In this document: in pieces, positions 44,406 to 54,621 of the stretch
Layout: each line of letters begins with the position of its first letter
How positions within the stretch are numbered: the first letter of the stretch is position 1
Source: Streptomyces xanthophaeus
Lineage (GTDB): Bacteria; Actinomycetota; Actinomycetes; Streptomycetales; Streptomycetaceae
Length of the DNA stretch: 64,000 nt
Assembly (NCBI RefSeq): GCF_030440515.1
Contig: NZ_CP076543.1
Location: forward strand, 5,342,501-5,406,500
Direction: 5' to 3'
The notes under the pieces: generated by a model
What the model saw: the letters and a program-made list of their open reading frames with translations, nothing else
The model's database searches: none
Told to the model about the DNA's origin: nothing
Made by a program: the position numbers and the translations under genes

Positions 44406-44476
44406 AGCGGGTGACGGGAATCGAACCCGCGTAGCTAGTTTGGAAGACTAGTGCTCTACCATTGAGCTACACCCGC
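44406..44476 (-). tRNA. tRNA-Gly (anticodon TCC)
   Basis: The minus strand gives a complete 71-base cloverleaf: acceptor GCGGGTG/CACCCGC, D-arm GCTC-AATGGTA-GAGC, anticodon stem CTAGT/ACTAG with loop CTTCCAA (anticodon TCC), T-arm GCGGG-TTCGAAT-CCCGT, discriminator T. CCA is not encoded. No duplicated 3' end or integrase suggests an attachment site. Confidence 0.95.
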
Positions 44477-44644
44477 AACGCGCGCGCCGCAGGTCCGGGG
44501 ACCTTGGCACGGACAGCATCCTAGCGGGTCGCTCCCGGTGGGTGCACACCACATTCGGCGCCGTGGCGGAGGTCAGCCCGAAATACCTCAGGAAACCCCG
44601 CGCATCAGAGTGTCTCCAGGCATGTACCCTACGTGTCGCACCGA

Positions 44645-44718
44645 CGGGGTGTGGCGCAGCTTGGTAGCGCGTCCGCTTTGGGAGCGGAAGGTCGTCGGTT
44701 CGAATCCGGCCACCCCGA
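44645..44718 (+). tRNA. tRNA-Pro (anticodon TGG)
   Basis: A 74-base cloverleaf: acceptor CGGGGTG/CACCCCG, D-arm GCGC-AGCTTGGTA-GCGC, anticodon stem TCCGC/GCGGA with loop TTTGGGA (anticodon TGG), T-arm with GGTTCGAATCC, discriminator A, no encoded CCA. It lies 168 bases upstream of tig on the same strand. Confidence 0.96.
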
Positions 44719-44885
44719 CCATCAGCAGTGTTTCCACAAGATCGCGTTGTGGGCTGATTGCCGCTTGCGGTTACTATGCAAGCTGCGTGCCCGTGTGTCT
44801 GATGTACCGGGCCGAAGTCCGCTGAACCGCTGAATCACAGCGCGAAGGCAGAATCCCCAGCAGTCAGCCACAAGGAGACCGAACC

Positions 44886-46274
44886 GTGAAGAGCGCCGTG
44901 GAGACCCTGAACCCGACTCGGGTTCGGCTCACTGTTGAGGTGCCCTTCGAGGAGCTCAAGGACAGCCTCGACGCGGCGTACAAGAAGATCAACCAGCAGG
45001 TCACGGTGAAGGGCTTCCGCAAGGGCAAGATCCCGGCCCGCGTCATCGACCAGCGCTTCGGCCGCGGTGCGGTGCTGGAGGAGGCCGTCAACGACGCGCT
45101 CCCGAAGTTCTACACCGAGGCCGTCAACGAGGCCGACCTGAACCCGCTGGGTCAGCCCGACGTGGACATCACCGAGCTCAAGGACGGCGAGGTCCTCGCC
45201 TTCACCGCCGAGGTCGACGTCCGTCCCGAGATCGAGATCCCGGACTTCTCCGGCATCGAGGTCGAGGTCGACGCCATCGAGGTCTCCGACGAGGACGTCG
45301 AGAAGTCCGTCGAGCAGCTGCGCGGCCGCTTCGCGTCCACCACGGACGTCGAGCGCGCCGCCGCCGAGGGTGACGTCGTCACCATCGACCTCGAGGCCAA
45401 GGTCGACGGCGAGGTGCTGCCCGACGGCGTCGCCTCCGACGTCGCCTACACCATCGGCTCGGGCGAGCTCCTCGAGGGCATCGACGAGGCCGTCACCGGC
45501 CTTGAGGCCGGCGGCGAGGCCACCTTCACCTCGCAGCTGAAGGGCGGCTCCGCCGAGGGCAAGGACGCCGAGGTCACCGTCAAGGTCACCAAGGTCTCCG
45601 CCAAGGAGCTCCCGGCGCTGGACGACGAGTTCGCGCAGCTCGCGAGCGAGTTCGACACCATCGAGGACCTCAAGGCGGACAGCCGCAAGCGCCTCGAGAA
45701 CATGAAGCAGTACGACCAGGCCACGCAGGCCCAGGAGCGCGTCCTGGAGAAGCTGCTGGAGCTCGTCGAGGTCCCGATCCCCGAGAAGCTGCTCGCGGAC
45801 GAGGTCCAGACCCGCAAGCACAACCTGGAGCACCACCAGCTCGGCCAGATGGGTCTGACCATCGAGAAGTACCTGGAGTTCCAGGGCAAGACGGTCGAGG
45901 AGTTCGACGCCGAGACCTCCGAGCAGGCGATCAAGGGCATCAAGACCCAGTTCGTCCTCGACGCGCTGGTCAACAAGGAGAAGCTGGGCGTCAACCAGGA
46001 GGAGCTCACCGAGCACCTCATGCGCCGCGCCGCTTCCTCCGGCATGTCCCCCGACCAGTTCGCCCAGGCCGTGGTCGAGGGTGGCCAGGTTCCGATGCTG
46101 GTCGGCGAGGTCGCCCGCGGCAAGGCCCTCGCGGTCGTCGTCGAGGCCGCCAAGGTCGTCGACACCAACGGTGAGGTCGTGGACCTGTCCGACGAGGACG
46201 AGGAGCAGGCCGCCGAGACCGTCGAGGCCGCCGTCGACGGTGACGACGAGGTCAAGGCCGAAGAGGCCAAGTAA
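44886..46274 (+). CDS. tig: Trigger factor (ribosome-associated chaperone and peptidyl-prolyl isomerase)
   Basis: Binds nascent chains at the ribosome exit. The 462-residue protein has the N-terminal ribosome-binding domain with the GFRKGKIP signature (residues ~44-51), a central FKBP-type PPIase domain ([15 protein letters not shown]...[16 protein letters not shown]) and a helical C-terminal chaperone domain with a very acidic tail. The GTG at 44886 follows AAGGAGACCGAACC. It heads the proteostasis cluster with clpP1, clpP2 and clpX but is closed by its own terminator. Confidence 0.97.
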   Translation: MKSAVETLNPTRVRLTVEVPFEELKDSLDAAYKKINQQVTVKGFRKGKIPARVIDQRFGRGAVLEEAVNDALPKFYTEAVNEADLNPLGQPDVDITELKDGEVLAFTAEVDVRPEIEIPDFSGIEVEVDAIEVSDEDVEKSVEQLRGRFASTTDVERAAAEGDVVTIDLEAKVDGEVLPDGVASDVAYTIGSGELLEGIDEAVTGLEAGGEATFTSQLKGGSAEGKDAEVTVKVTKVSAKELPALDDEFAQLASEFDTIEDLKADSRKRLENMKQYDQATQAQERVLEKLLELVEVPIPEKLLADEVQTRKHNLEHHQLGQMGLTIEKYLEFQGKTVEEFDAETSEQAIKGIKTQFVLDALVNKEKLGVNQEELTEHLMRRAASSGMSPDQFAQAVVEGGQVPMLVGEVARGKALAVVVEAAKVVDTNGEVVDLSDEDEEQAAETVEAAVDGDDEVKAEEAK

Positions 46275-46304
46275 CACCCCGGGCGAAGCCCACTGAGCAG
46301 TGCC

Positions 46305-46342
46305 CCGAAGGGCCCGGACACAGTCGTGTCCGGGCCCTTCGG
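46305..46342 (+). terminator. Terminator of tig
   Basis: Seventeen-bp perfect stem CCGAAGGGCCCGGACAC / GTGTCCGGGCCCTTCGG with an AGTC loop. Confidence 0.85.
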
Positions 46343-46371
46343 CATGGGACTCGTAAGGCCCCCGGACCTTG

Positions 46372-46386
46372 CGCTCCGAGCGAACA
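46372..46386 (-). promoter_or_regulatory. Candidate ClgR box upstream of clpP1
   Basis: The minus strand reads TGTTCGC-TCGGA-GCG, agreeing with the GTTCGC-N5-GCG pattern known for the Streptomyces Clp-gene activator ClgR. A possible -10 box TAGGGT (46424-46429) lies 38 bases downstream, an activator-like spacing. Inference from motif and position. Confidence 0.5.
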
Positions 46387-46550
46387 GTTCGGGAAGCGGG
46401 ATGGCGTTGTCCTACCTGCGCGTTAGGGTCCATGAATACGAGGGCACGTGAGTACCCGGGCGCCGGCGGACCCGTCCGCTCCGGCCGGACCGGACCCCAG
46501 AACGAGACGCTGAGACGGCACATGGCCGTCGGAGACGAGCAGGTGGATAC

Positions 46551-47168
46551 GTGACGAATCTGAAGCCTTACGCCGCGGGTGAGCCGTCCATCGGTGGCGG
46601 CCTCGGCGACCATGTCTACAACCGGCTGCTCGGCGAGCGCATCATCTTCCTCGGCCAGCAGGTCGACGACGACATCGCCAACAAGATCACCGCGCAGCTC
46701 CTGCTCCTGGCCGCCGAGCCGGAGAAGGACATCTACCTCTACATCAACAGCCCCGGTGGCTCCGTGACGGCCGGCATGGCCGTCTACGACACCATGCAGT
46801 TCATCCCGAACGACGTCGTCACCATCGGTATGGGCATGGCCGCCTCGATGGGGCAGTTCCTGCTCACCGGTGGCGCCAAGGGCAAGCGCTTCGCCCTGCC
46901 GAACACCGACATCCTGATGCACCAGGGCTCCGCCGGCATCGGTGGCACCGCGTCGGACATCAAGATCCAGGCCCAGTACCTGCTGCGCACCAAGCAGCGG
47001 ATGGCCGAGATCACCGCGTTCCACTCGGGCCAGACCGTCGAGGCGATCATCCGCGACGGCGACCGTGACCGCTGGTTCACGGCCGAGGAGGCCAAGGACT
47101 ACGGCCTCATCGACGAGATCATCTCGGCCGCGTCCAACGCGCCGGGCGGCGGCGGCACCGGGGCCTGA
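46551..47168 (+). CDS. clpP1: ATP-dependent Clp protease proteolytic subunit 1
   Basis: A 205-residue serine peptidase subunit of the Clp barrel, working with ClpX or ClpC. Catalytic Ser99 lies in GMAASMGQ and His124 in ILMHQGS; the Asp lies in the following helix region ([18 protein letters not shown]). The handle and N-terminal motifs ([36 protein letters not shown]) are complete. The GTG at 46551 has AGGTGG upstream. It is separated by 55 bases from clpP2; the two subunits are known to form a mixed protease in Streptomyces. Confidence 0.97.
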   Translation: MTNLKPYAAGEPSIGGGLGDHVYNRLLGERIIFLGQQVDDDIANKITAQLLLLAAEPEKDIYLYINSPGGSVTAGMAVYDTMQFIPNDVVTIGMGMAASMGQFLLTGGAKGKRFALPNTDILMHQGSAGIGGTASDIKIQAQYLLRTKQRMAEITAFHSGQTVEAIIRDGDRDRWFTAEEAKDYGLIDEIISAASNAPGGGGTGA

Positions 47169-47223
47169 TCCAGGCTCCCACCGTCAGTACCCGTCAGCCG
47201 ACAGCCCGCAGAACGCCACCAGG

Positions 47224-47892
47224 ATGGTGAACACCCAGATGCAGAACAACTTCTCCGCGAGCGGCCTCTACACCGGCCCGCAGGTGGACAACCGCTACGT
47301 CATCCCGCGCTTCGTCGAGCGCACCTCGCAGGGCGTGCGTGAGTACGACCCGTACGCGAAGCTCTTCGAGGAGCGCGTGATCTTCCTCGGCGTGCAGATC
47401 GACGACGCGTCCGCCAACGACGTCATGGCGCAGCTGCTGTGCCTGGAGTCGATGGACCCGGACCGCGACATCTCCATCTACATCAACAGCCCCGGTGGCT
47501 CCTTCACCGCGCTGACGGCGATCTACGACACGATGCAGTTCGTGAAGCCGGACATCCAGACGGTCTGCATGGGCCAGGCGGCCTCCGCCGCCGCGGTCCT
47601 GCTGGCCGCCGGTACCCCCGGCAAGCGCATGGCCCTGCCGAACGCCCGCGTGCTGATCCACCAGCCCTCCGGTGGCACCGGCCGCGAGCAGCTCTCCGAC
47701 CTGGAGATCGCGGCCAACGAGATCCTGCGCATGCGTGACCAGCTGGAGACCATGCTGGCCAAGCACTCGACGACGCCGATCGAGAAGATCCGCGACGACA
47801 TCGAGCGCGACAAGATCCTCACGGCCGAGGACGCGCTCGCATACGGGCTGATCGACCAGATCATCTCCACCCGTAAGAGCAGCAAGGCCTGA
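47224..47892 (+). CDS. clpP2: ATP-dependent Clp protease proteolytic subunit 2
   Basis: The second ClpP subunit, 222 residues from ATG 47224. Catalytic Ser121 in GQAASAAA and His146 in VLIHQPSGG are present; [13 protein letters not shown] and [19 protein letters not shown] are standard. Its N-terminal segment ([24 protein letters not shown]) is longer than in ClpP1, as usual for this subunit. The start is uncertain: ATG 47239 is an alternative with similar, weak ribosome-site support. Co-transcribed with clpP1. Confidence 0.95.
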   Translation: MVNTQMQNNFSASGLYTGPQVDNRYVIPRFVERTSQGVREYDPYAKLFEERVIFLGVQIDDASANDVMAQLLCLESMDPDRDISIYINSPGGSFTALTAIYDTMQFVKPDIQTVCMGQAASAAAVLLAAGTPGKRMALPNARVLIHQPSGGTGREQLSDLEIAANEILRMRDQLETMLAKHSTTPIEKIRDDIERDKILTAEDALAYGLIDQIISTRKSSKA

Positions 47893-47950
47893 TCCTTGCC
47901 ACCAGTTGGCGTGAGCACGTCGTCGGATTCGGCGATGTGAACCACGTCAA

Positions 47951-47972
47951 GGGGGCCCCGCACGGGGCCCCC
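47951..47972 (+). terminator. Hairpin between clpP2 and clpX
   Basis: GGGGGCCCCG-CA-CGGGGCCCCC, 59 bases after clpP2 and 73 before clpX. It has no T-run. It may partly end the clpP1P2 transcript, leaving clpX to its own promoter. Confidence 0.6.
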
Positions 47973-48045
47973 GGCAAGGTACCGTCGGATATGAGGCACC
48001 AGGAGCGCTGAACCAGGCGTCTCCCAGGCGAAGGGGAAGCACCTC

Positions 48046-49332
48046 GTGGCACGCATCGGTGACGGCGGCGATCTGCTCAAGTGCTCGTTCTGCGGAAAGA
48101 GCCAGAAGCAGGTGAAGAAGCTCATCGCAGGACCCGGTGTTTACATCTGCGACGAGTGCATCGACCTCTGCAACGAGATCATCGAAGAGGAGCTCGCGGA
48201 GACCTCCGAGGTCCGGTGGGAGGAGCTCCCCAAGCCCCGTGAGATCTACGAGTTCCTGGAGAGCTACGTCGTCGGCCAGGAGCCGGCGAAGAAGGCGCTC
48301 TCGGTAGCGGTCTACAACCACTACAAGCGGGTACAGGCCGGCGAGAACGGTGGCGCGCAGGGCCGGGACGACGCGATCGAGCTCGCGAAGTCCAACATCT
48401 TGCTGCTGGGCCCCACGGGCTCGGGCAAGACGCTGCTCGCGCAGACCCTCGCCCGCATGCTGAACGTCCCCTTCGCCATCGCCGACGCGACGGCGCTGAC
48501 GGAGGCCGGGTACGTCGGCGAGGACGTCGAGAACATCCTGCTGAAGCTGATCCAGGCCGCCGACTACGACGTCAAGAAGGCCGAGACCGGGATCATCTAC
48601 ATCGACGAGATCGACAAGGTGGCTCGCAAGAGCGAGAACCCGTCGATCACGCGCGACGTGAGCGGCGAGGGCGTGCAGCAGGCCCTCCTGAAGATCCTGG
48701 AAGGCACGACCGCCTCCGTACCGCCGCAGGGCGGCCGGAAGCACCCGCACCAGGAGTTCATCCAGATCGACACGACGAACGTGCTCTTCATCGTGGGCGG
48801 CGCCTTCGCCGGCCTGGAGAAGATCATCGAGTCGCGTGCGGGTGCCAAGGGCATCGGCTTCGGGGCGACGATCCGCTCGAAGCGAGAGATCGAGGCCAGC
48901 GACCAGTTCCAGGAGGTCATGCCGGAGGACCTGGTGAAGTTCGGGATGATCCCCGAGTTCATCGGCCGCCTCCCCGTGCTGACCTCCGTGCACAACCTGG
49001 ACCGTGAGGCCCTGCTCCAGATCCTGATCGAGCCGCGCAACGCCCTGGTCAAGCAGTACCAGCGGCTGTTCGAACTCGACGGCGTGGAGCTGGACTTCGA
49101 GCGCGAGGCGCTGGAGGCCATCGCGGACCAGGCGATCCTCCGCCAGACGGGCGCGCGCGGCCTGCGCGCCATCATGGAAGAGGTCCTGATGTCGGTGATG
49201 TACGAGGTCCCGTCCCGCAAGGACGTGGCCCGCGTGGTCATCACCTCGGACGTGGTCCGCTCCAACGTCAACCCGACGCTGGTCCCCCGGATCGTCCCGA
49301 AGGACCAGGGCCCGCACGAGAAGTCGGCGTAG
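48046..49332 (+). CDS. clpX: ClpX, AAA+ unfoldase of the Clp protease
   Basis: Unfolds substrates and feeds them to ClpP. The 428-residue protein has a C4 zinc-binding domain (C13-x2-C16, C35-x2-C38), Walker [13 protein letters not shown], Walker [10 protein letters not shown], the pore-loop region GYVGEDVE, sensor and arginine-finger region EFIGRLPV, and the C-terminal small domain. GTG 48046 has AGGGGA upstream. A strong terminator follows. Confidence 0.98.
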   Translation: MARIGDGGDLLKCSFCGKSQKQVKKLIAGPGVYICDECIDLCNEIIEEELAETSEVRWEELPKPREIYEFLESYVVGQEPAKKALSVAVYNHYKRVQAGENGGAQGRDDAIELAKSNILLLGPTGSGKTLLAQTLARMLNVPFAIADATALTEAGYVGEDVENILLKLIQAADYDVKKAETGIIYIDEIDKVARKSENPSITRDVSGEGVQQALLKILEGTTASVPPQGGRKHPHQEFIQIDTTNVLFIVGGAFAGLEKIIESRAGAKGIGFGATIRSKREIEASDQFQEVMPEDLVKFGMIPEFIGRLPVLTSVHNLDREALLQILIEPRNALVKQYQRLFELDGVELDFEREALEAIADQAILRQTGARGLRAIMEEVLMSVMYEVPSRKDVARVVITSDVVRSNVNPTLVPRIVPKDQGPHEKSA

Positions 49333-49345
49333 CCGCAACGAGCAC

Positions 49346-49392
49346 CACACGCAGAAGGGGCGCCCCGGTCGGGGGCGCCCCTTCTGCGTGTG
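49346..49392. terminator. Terminator between clpX and the convergent proline-rich protein gene
   Basis: A 21-bp perfect stem around GGTCG, from CACACGCAGAAGGGG to its complement. Bidirectional by position. Confidence 0.85.
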
Positions 49393-49404
49393 CTGTGCGC
49401 GCCG

Positions 49405-50340
49405 CTACTTCTTGACGCGGGCGGTGTTGTAGAGCTTCGCGGCCAGCTCGGCGGCCTGTTCCTGGGTGTAACCGGGCTTGCTCGCCAGGATGGAGGCCAC
49501 GTCCGAGGCGCTGATCATGCTCAGGGTGCTGTAGTCACCCCAGACGCAGAAGGGGAGCGTGGCCTCCTTGGGCCCCTTCGCGGTCGGGTCCTTCGAGACG
49601 AACTTGATGTCCTGGCACTTCATGACGGCGCCCTTGAAGTTGGCCGGGGACATCGCCTTCGGGCTGCCGACGAGCTGCACGTCGGACTTGCCGTCCTTGG
49701 CGGCCTCCTCCCGGAGCTTCGCGAAGTAGCCGTCCACCGACTTCTCCGGGTCGGCGATCTCGCCGTAGACGCCCGAGAATTTGAGGCCCTTGGCCGTCAG
49801 CGGGTTCTTCGGGTCACCGGCCAGGTAGTCCATGCCCACCTGGGTCGGGTTCTTGACGCCCGCGGCCTCGGTCTCCTTCTTGTCCTCGTCGGTGAAGGGC
49901 TTCTCCTTGTACTTCGAGTCCTTCTTGAAGTCGTCCACCGACTCCGGGGCGACCAGCTTGTAGCCCTTGGTGTCCGCGGAGATGTCGCTGCCCGCGCCGC
50001 CGCCCACGAGGTACCAGCCGCCGCCCGCGATCACCGCGACCGCGACGACCACGCCGATGATCAGGCCCGCCTTGGACTTCTTCGGGGGCTGGCCGCCGTA
50101 CGGGGCCTGCTGCTGCGGGTAGCCGTACGCCGGCGCCGGGGGCTGCTGCGGGTATCCCTGCGGGGGGACGCCCGGCTGCTGCGGGTAGCCGTAGCCCGGC
50201 TGCGGGGCCGCGGGCTGGCCGTACGGGTTGGGCTGGGCGGCGGGCTGGCCGTACGGGCCCGGCGGCGGCGGGGGCTGCTGCCCGTACGGTCCCGGCTGCT
50301 GGGGCTGCTGCCCGTAGGGCCCTGGCTGGTTGTGGCTCAT
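49405..50340 (-). CDS. Membrane protein with Pro/Gln/Tyr-rich cytoplasmic N-terminus
   Basis: A 311-residue protein: ~95 residues of low-complexity repeats (GPYGQQP, PGYGYPQQP), a Lys-rich stop, one transmembrane helix (AGLIIGVVVAVAVIAGGGWYL) and an extracytoplasmic ~190-residue domain with one Cys pair (KCQDIKF, PFCVWGD). This architecture is common in actinobacteria; the outer domain has no family I can name. The ATG at 50340 has GGGGGA upstream, whereas the upstream ATG at 50376 does not. Function unknown; an envelope role is likely. Confidence 0.8.
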   Translation of the reverse strand: MSHNQPGPYGQQPQQPGPYGQQPPPPPGPYGQPAAQPNPYGQPAAPQPGYGYPQQPGVPPQGYPQQPPAPAYGYPQQQAPYGGQPPKKSKAGLIIGVVVAVAVIAGGGWYLVGGGAGSDISADTKGYKLVAPESVDDFKKDSKYKEKPFTDEDKKETEAAGVKNPTQVGMDYLAGDPKNPLTAKGLKFSGVYGEIADPEKSVDGYFAKLREEAAKDGKSDVQLVGSPKAMSPANFKGAVMKCQDIKFVSKDPTAKGPKEATLPFCVWGDYSTLSMISASDVASILASKPGYTQEQAAELAAKLYNTARVKK

Positions 50341-50454
50341 CCCGCGTCCCCCAATGAGGTTGCTTATACGTTTCACACATCCTGACGGAAGCCGGCGGCG
50401 GGCAGGGCGCCGGGCCCCGGCATTACGGGTTTCATGACTGGACTGTTACCGCTC

Positions 50455-50467
50455 TAAACTGTGCCCC
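50455..50467 (+). promoter_or_regulatory. Leaderless promoter -10 (TAAACT) of valS
   Basis: TAAACT (50455-50460) lies seven bases before the GTG at 50468, with no Shine-Dalgarno. A T-box leader is therefore excluded for this promoter. Confidence 0.55.
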
Positions 50468-53089
50468 GTGACCGAGAACACGCAGACACCCAGCAGCCCC
50501 ACCTCCGAACTGCCGACCACGTACGCGCCGGCCGAGGTAGAAGGGAAGCTCTACGAGCGCTGGGTAGAGCGCGGTTACTTCGAGGCGGACGCCAAGAGCG
50601 AGAAGCCTCCGTACGCGATCGTCATTCCGCCGCCCAACGTCACCGGCAGCCTGCACCTGGGCCACGCCTTCGAGCACACGCTGATCGACGCCCTCACCCG
50701 CCGCAAGCGCATGCAGGGCTACGAGACGCTGTGGCAGCCCGGCATGGACCACGCCGGCATCGCCACCCAGAACGTCGTCGAGCGCGAGCTCGCCAAGGAG
50801 GGCAAGTCCCGCCACGACCTCGGCCGGGAGGCCTTCGTCGAGCGCGTCTGGCAGTGGAAGGGCGAGTCCGGCGGTCAGATCTCCGGCCAGATGCGCCGCC
50901 TCGGCGACGGCGTCGACTGGTCCCGTGAGCGCTTCACCATGGACGAGGGCCTCTCCGAGGCCGTTCAGACCATCTTCAAGAAGCTCTACGACGACGAGCT
51001 GATCTACCGCGCCGAGCGCATCATCAACTGGTGCCCCCGCTGCCTGACCGCGATCTCCGACATCGAGGTCGAGTACCAGGACGACGAGGGCGAGCTCGTC
51101 TCGATCCGCTACGGCGAGGGCGACGCGTCCATCGTCGTCGCGACCACCCGCGCCGAGACGATGCTGGGTGACACGGCCGTCGCCGTCCACCCCGAGGACG
51201 AGCGCTACAAGCACCTCGTCGGTACCGAGATCGAGCTGCCGCTCACCGGTCGCCGCATCCCGGTCGTCGCCGACGAGCACGTCGACCCGGAGTTCGGCAC
51301 CGGCGCCGTCAAGGTGACCCCGGCGCACGACCCGAACGACTTCGAGATCGGCCAGCGCCACAACCTGCCGAACCTCGCCGTCATGGACGAGCGCGCGGTC
51401 ATCACCGCCCACGGCCCCTTCCAGGGCCTGGACCGGCTGGAGGCCCGCTCCGCCATCGTCGGCGCGCTGCGCGCCGAGGGCCGCATCGTCGCCGAGAAGC
51501 GCCCGTACACGCACTCCGTCGGCCACTGCTCGCGCTGCAAGACCACCATCGAGCCGCGCCTGTCGATGCAGTGGTGGGTCAAGGTCGGCCCGCTCGCCAA
51601 GGCCGCCGGTGACGCGGTCCGCAACGGCGAGGTCAAGATCCACCCGCAGGAGATGGAGAAGCGGTACTTCGACTGGGTCGACAACCTCCACGACTGGTGC
51701 ATCTCGCGCCAGCTGTGGTGGGGTCACCGCATTCCGGTCTGGTACGGCCCGAACGGCGAGGTCGTCTGCGTCGGACCGGACGAGCAGCCGCCCGCCGGCG
51801 AGGGCTGGACCCAGGACACCGACGTCCTGGACACCTGGTTCTCCTCGGGCCTGTGGCCGTTCTCCACGCTCGGCTGGCCGCAGCAGACCGACAGCCTGGC
51901 GAAGTTCTACCCGAACGCCGTCCTGGTCACCGGCTACGACATCCTCTTCTTCTGGGTCGCCCGGATGATGATGTTCGGCCTGTACGCGATGGACGGCACC
52001 CCGCCCTTCCACACCATCGCCCTGCACGGCATGGTCCGTGACGAGCGCGGCAAGAAGATGTCGAAGTCCTTCGGCAACGTGGTCAACCCGCTGGACTGGA
52101 TGGACAAGTACGGTTCCGACGCGGTCCGCTTCACCCTGGCCCGCGGCGCCAACCCGGGTATCGACGTCCCGATCGGCGAGGACTGGGTCCAGGCCTCCAG
52201 CAAGTTCGCCAACAAGATCTGGAACGCCACGCGTTTCGCGATGATGAACGGCGCCACGACCGAGGGCGAGCTGCCGCCCGTCGAGCAGCTGTCGGCCACC
52301 GACCGCTGGATCCTGTCCCGGCTGAACGAGACGGTCGCGCAGGTCGACGCGTACTACGAGGACTACCAGTTCTCGAAGCTCAGCGAGGCGCTCTACCACT
52401 TCGCGTGGGACGAGGTCTTCGACTGGTACGTCGAGCTGTCGAAGACGACCTTCTTCGCGGGCGGTGAGCAGGCCAAGGTCTCCGGCCGCGTCCTCGGCGA
52501 GGTCGTCGACGTCATGCTGCGCCTGCTGCACCCGGTCGTCCCCTTCGTCACCGAGACGCTGTGGACCACGCTGACCGGCGGCGAGTCCCTCGTCATCGCC
52601 GACTGGCCGAAGGACAGCGGCTTCCGCGACGAGGCCGCCGAGGCGGAGATCGCCTCCGTCCAGTCGGTGATCACCGAGGTCCGCCGCTTCCGCAAGGAGC
52701 AGGGGCTGCAGGACGGCCAGAAGGTTCCGGCCCGTCTGGAGCTGGGCGCCACCGCGCTGGGCGCGCACGAGGCGGCCATCCGGCAGCTGCTGCGCCTCCA
52801 GCCGGAGGGTGACTCCTTCAGCGCCACCGCGACCCTCCCGGTCGCCGGCGGCACCGTCGCGCTCGACCTGTCGGGCACCATCGACGTGGAGGCCGAGCGC
52901 AAGCGCCTGACGAAGGACCTGGGCGCCGCGGAGAAGGAGAAGCAGCAGGCCGAGGCGAAGCTCGGGAACGAGGCGTTCATCGCCAAGGCTCCGGACAACG
53001 TCGTGGACAAGATCAAGGGCCGGCTCGCCAAGGCCGAGGCGGACATCGCCCGCCTGCAGGCACAGCTGGAAGGCCTGCCGGCCGCCTAG
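50468..53089 (+). CDS. valS: Valyl-tRNA synthetase
   Basis: Charges tRNA-Val. The 873-residue class I synthetase has the HIGH motif as HLGH at residues 63-66 ([15 protein letters not shown]), the editing CP1 domain ([17 protein letters not shown]), the KMSKS loop at 530-534, an anticodon-binding domain and a C-terminal coiled-coil arm ([23 protein letters not shown]). The GTG start is preceded by a -10 box rather than a ribosome site. Confidence 0.98.
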   Translation: MTENTQTPSSPTSELPTTYAPAEVEGKLYERWVERGYFEADAKSEKPPYAIVIPPPNVTGSLHLGHAFEHTLIDALTRRKRMQGYETLWQPGMDHAGIATQNVVERELAKEGKSRHDLGREAFVERVWQWKGESGGQISGQMRRLGDGVDWSRERFTMDEGLSEAVQTIFKKLYDDELIYRAERIINWCPRCLTAISDIEVEYQDDEGELVSIRYGEGDASIVVATTRAETMLGDTAVAVHPEDERYKHLVGTEIELPLTGRRIPVVADEHVDPEFGTGAVKVTPAHDPNDFEIGQRHNLPNLAVMDERAVITAHGPFQGLDRLEARSAIVGALRAEGRIVAEKRPYTHSVGHCSRCKTTIEPRLSMQWWVKVGPLAKAAGDAVRNGEVKIHPQEMEKRYFDWVDNLHDWCISRQLWWGHRIPVWYGPNGEVVCVGPDEQPPAGEGWTQDTDVLDTWFSSGLWPFSTLGWPQQTDSLAKFYPNAVLVTGYDILFFWVARMMMFGLYAMDGTPPFHTIALHGMVRDERGKKMSKSFGNVVNPLDWMDKYGSDAVRFTLARGANPGIDVPIGEDWVQASSKFANKIWNATRFAMMNGATTEGELPPVEQLSATDRWILSRLNETVAQVDAYYEDYQFSKLSEALYHFAWDEVFDWYVELSKTTFFAGGEQAKVSGRVLGEVVDVMLRLLHPVVPFVTETLWTTLTGGESLVIADWPKDSGFRDEAAEAEIASVQSVITEVRRFRKEQGLQDGQKVPARLELGATALGAHEAAIRQLLRLQPEGDSFSATATLPVAGGTVALDLSGTIDVEAERKRLTKDLGAAEKEKQQAEAKLGNEAFIAKAPDNVVDKIKGRLAKAEADIARLQAQLEGLPAA

Positions 53090-53111
53090 CAGCCGGAACG
53101 TACGCACAGGA

Positions 53112-53148
53112 GAAGGCCCCCGCGCCGTCGGTCGACGCGGGGGCCTTC
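53112..53148 (+). terminator. Terminator of valS
   Basis: Thirteen-bp stem GAAGGCCCCCGCG / CGCGGGGGCCTTC with an eleven-base loop, 22 bases after the stop. Confidence 0.8.
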
Positions 53149-53260
53149 GCCGTATCCCTTCCCCGTGCGGGGGCCGGTATCACGACGGACGGCTGTCCGA
53201 AGTGCCCTAAATCACTCCGTTTTCGATTCCGGGTGATCCGAACCGAAGCGCTGACCACGG

Positions 53261-54421
53261 ATGATGGAGGACATGCGCGTCAAGCCCGTCGTCCCGGCCT
53301 TCGACCGGCTGGTGGCTTCCGGCCGCCGGCTCACCGAGAGCTGGGCCGGCTCGCCGCGGGCCGTGGACGTGCTCACCGCGCTCGGCTGCCTCGGCCTGAT
53401 GGCCCTCGACCTCCCGGGTCTCGCCGCCGCCGACAACTCGCTGACCGGGCCCACCGCCGCCGTCGTCCTCGCCCTCGGCTGCACCACCCTGCTGGTGCGC
53501 CGCCGGCAGCCCTGGATCTCGTACCTGGCCGCGCTGCTCTTCATCGGATGGCTGCACGAGCTCACCCTGATCCAGTTCGCCCTCTACTCGGTCGGCCGCT
53601 ACCGCGGGCGCCGGGCCGGGATCCTCGCCACGCTGGGCTACGTCGCCTTCGCGCTGGTCATGTTCGTCCTGCCGGGCTGGCCCGAGCCCGCGGGGCAGAC
53701 CCTCAGCGGGTTCCTCAGCGTGGTCGTGCCCATCGGGGTGCTCGCCTCCGCGGTGGGCATCGCCGCCTACCGGCACGACCTGGTGGGGGAGCTGACCGCC
53801 CGGCGGGCCGAGTCCGCCGTGCTCCACGCCGTCCAGCAGGAGCGCACCTCCGTGGCCCGCGACGTCCACGACTTCGTCGGGCGCGAGCTGACCCTGCTCA
53901 CCGTCCGCTCCGAGGTGCTGTCGATGCGGGCGCGCGAGACGGCGTACGGGCCGGACTTCGAGGAGCTCGCCGACACGGCGCGGCGGGCCCATCTGGTGCT
54001 CAACGAGATCATCGTGCAGCGCGGGGAGCGGGCCTCGACCCCGGGCGTGGACGGGCTGCCGGCGCTCGCCGAGGAGAGCGGGCGGGCCGGTTCGCCCGTC
54101 CGGCTCGCCATGGACCGGGACGTGCACGGGCTCTCCCCGCTGCGGCAGGCGGCGGTCTACCGGGTGGTGCAGGAGTGCCTGACCAATGCCGCCAAGCACG
54201 CGCACGGGGAGACCATCGACGTGTCGATCACGGCGGACGGCCCGCGGCTGCGGATAGCGGTCAGCAACGCGCTGCCGGCCCGGACCCCGGGCCGGGCCCC
54301 CGTCTCGGCGGGCTCGGGCACGGCGAGCATGTCCGAGCGCGTACGGAGCCTGGGCGGGACCCTGACGGCGACGCGCACGCGGGACTCGTACGAGGTCGTC
54401 GCCACCCTCCCGCGAGGCTGA
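53261..54421 (+). CDS. NarL/DesK-type sensor histidine kinase (no adjacent response regulator)
   Basis: A 386-residue membrane histidine kinase. Five or six N-terminal helices (residues ~35-170) form the sensor. A HisKA_3 dimerisation domain has the phospho-acceptor His203 in ARDVHDFVGRELT, and an HATPase follows with VVQECLTNAAKHAHGE and a G-box-like GSGTASMSERV. Kinases of this type normally pair with a LuxR-type regulator encoded next door; none is present in this window. The start is uncertain among ATGs at 53261, 53264 and 53273. A MITE-like element begins five bases after its stop. Confidence 0.87.
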   Translation: MMEDMRVKPVVPAFDRLVASGRRLTESWAGSPRAVDVLTALGCLGLMALDLPGLAAADNSLTGPTAAVVLALGCTTLLVRRRQPWISYLAALLFIGWLHELTLIQFALYSVGRYRGRRAGILATLGYVAFALVMFVLPGWPEPAGQTLSGFLSVVVPIGVLASAVGIAAYRHDLVGELTARRAESAVLHAVQQERTSVARDVHDFVGRELTLLTVRSEVLSMRARETAYGPDFEELADTARRAHLVLNEIIVQRGERASTPGVDGLPALAEESGRAGSPVRLAMDRDVHGLSPLRQAAVYRVVQECLTNAAKHAHGETIDVSITADGPRLRIAVSNALPARTPGRAPVSAGSGTASMSERVRSLGGTLTATRTRDSYEVVATLPRG

Positions 54422-54426
54422 CCTCT

Positions 54427-54621
54427 CTAGGCCGTCTCTTTCGGATCTTGCCTGACCCGCGCCGCCTGGCACCGCACCTCATCCCCCAGACTCCGTCCGG
54501 GGGGACCCCCAGGTTGTCGGAGCACCCAAGTACGTCCGGTACTCGGGCGCCCCTCCGCCTTGCGAGGCACGGCACCAGACGACGCGGGCTTAACCGGCAA
54601 GATCCGAAAGAGACGGCCTAG
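54427..54621. mobile_element. MITE-like element with 26-bp perfect terminal inverted repeats
   Basis: A 195-bp non-coding element. Both ends, read inward, are CTAGGCCGTCTCTTTCGGAT followed by CTTGCC (54427-54452 and complement 54596-54621). The next ~25 bases of each arm also pair imperfectly (CCCGCG.CG.CTGG..CCG..CCTC), and the centre contains further short palindromes, so the whole element can fold on itself. CTAG at both ends could be a duplicated target or part of the repeat. There is no transposase, as expected for a MITE mobilised in trans. It separates the kinase gene from the mreB paralogue, whose TAG stop lies in the right-hand CTAG. Confidence 0.75.

Noticed and set aside
44406..44718. 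Integration hotspot or attachment site at the two tRNA genes
   Set aside because: No integrase, no duplicated tRNA 3' end and no foreign-composition block; flanking genes are core.
50401..50467. T-box riboswitch upstream of valS
   Set aside because: The -10 box lies seven bases before the start codon, leaving no leader. Actinobacterial T-boxes are mainly linked to ileS.
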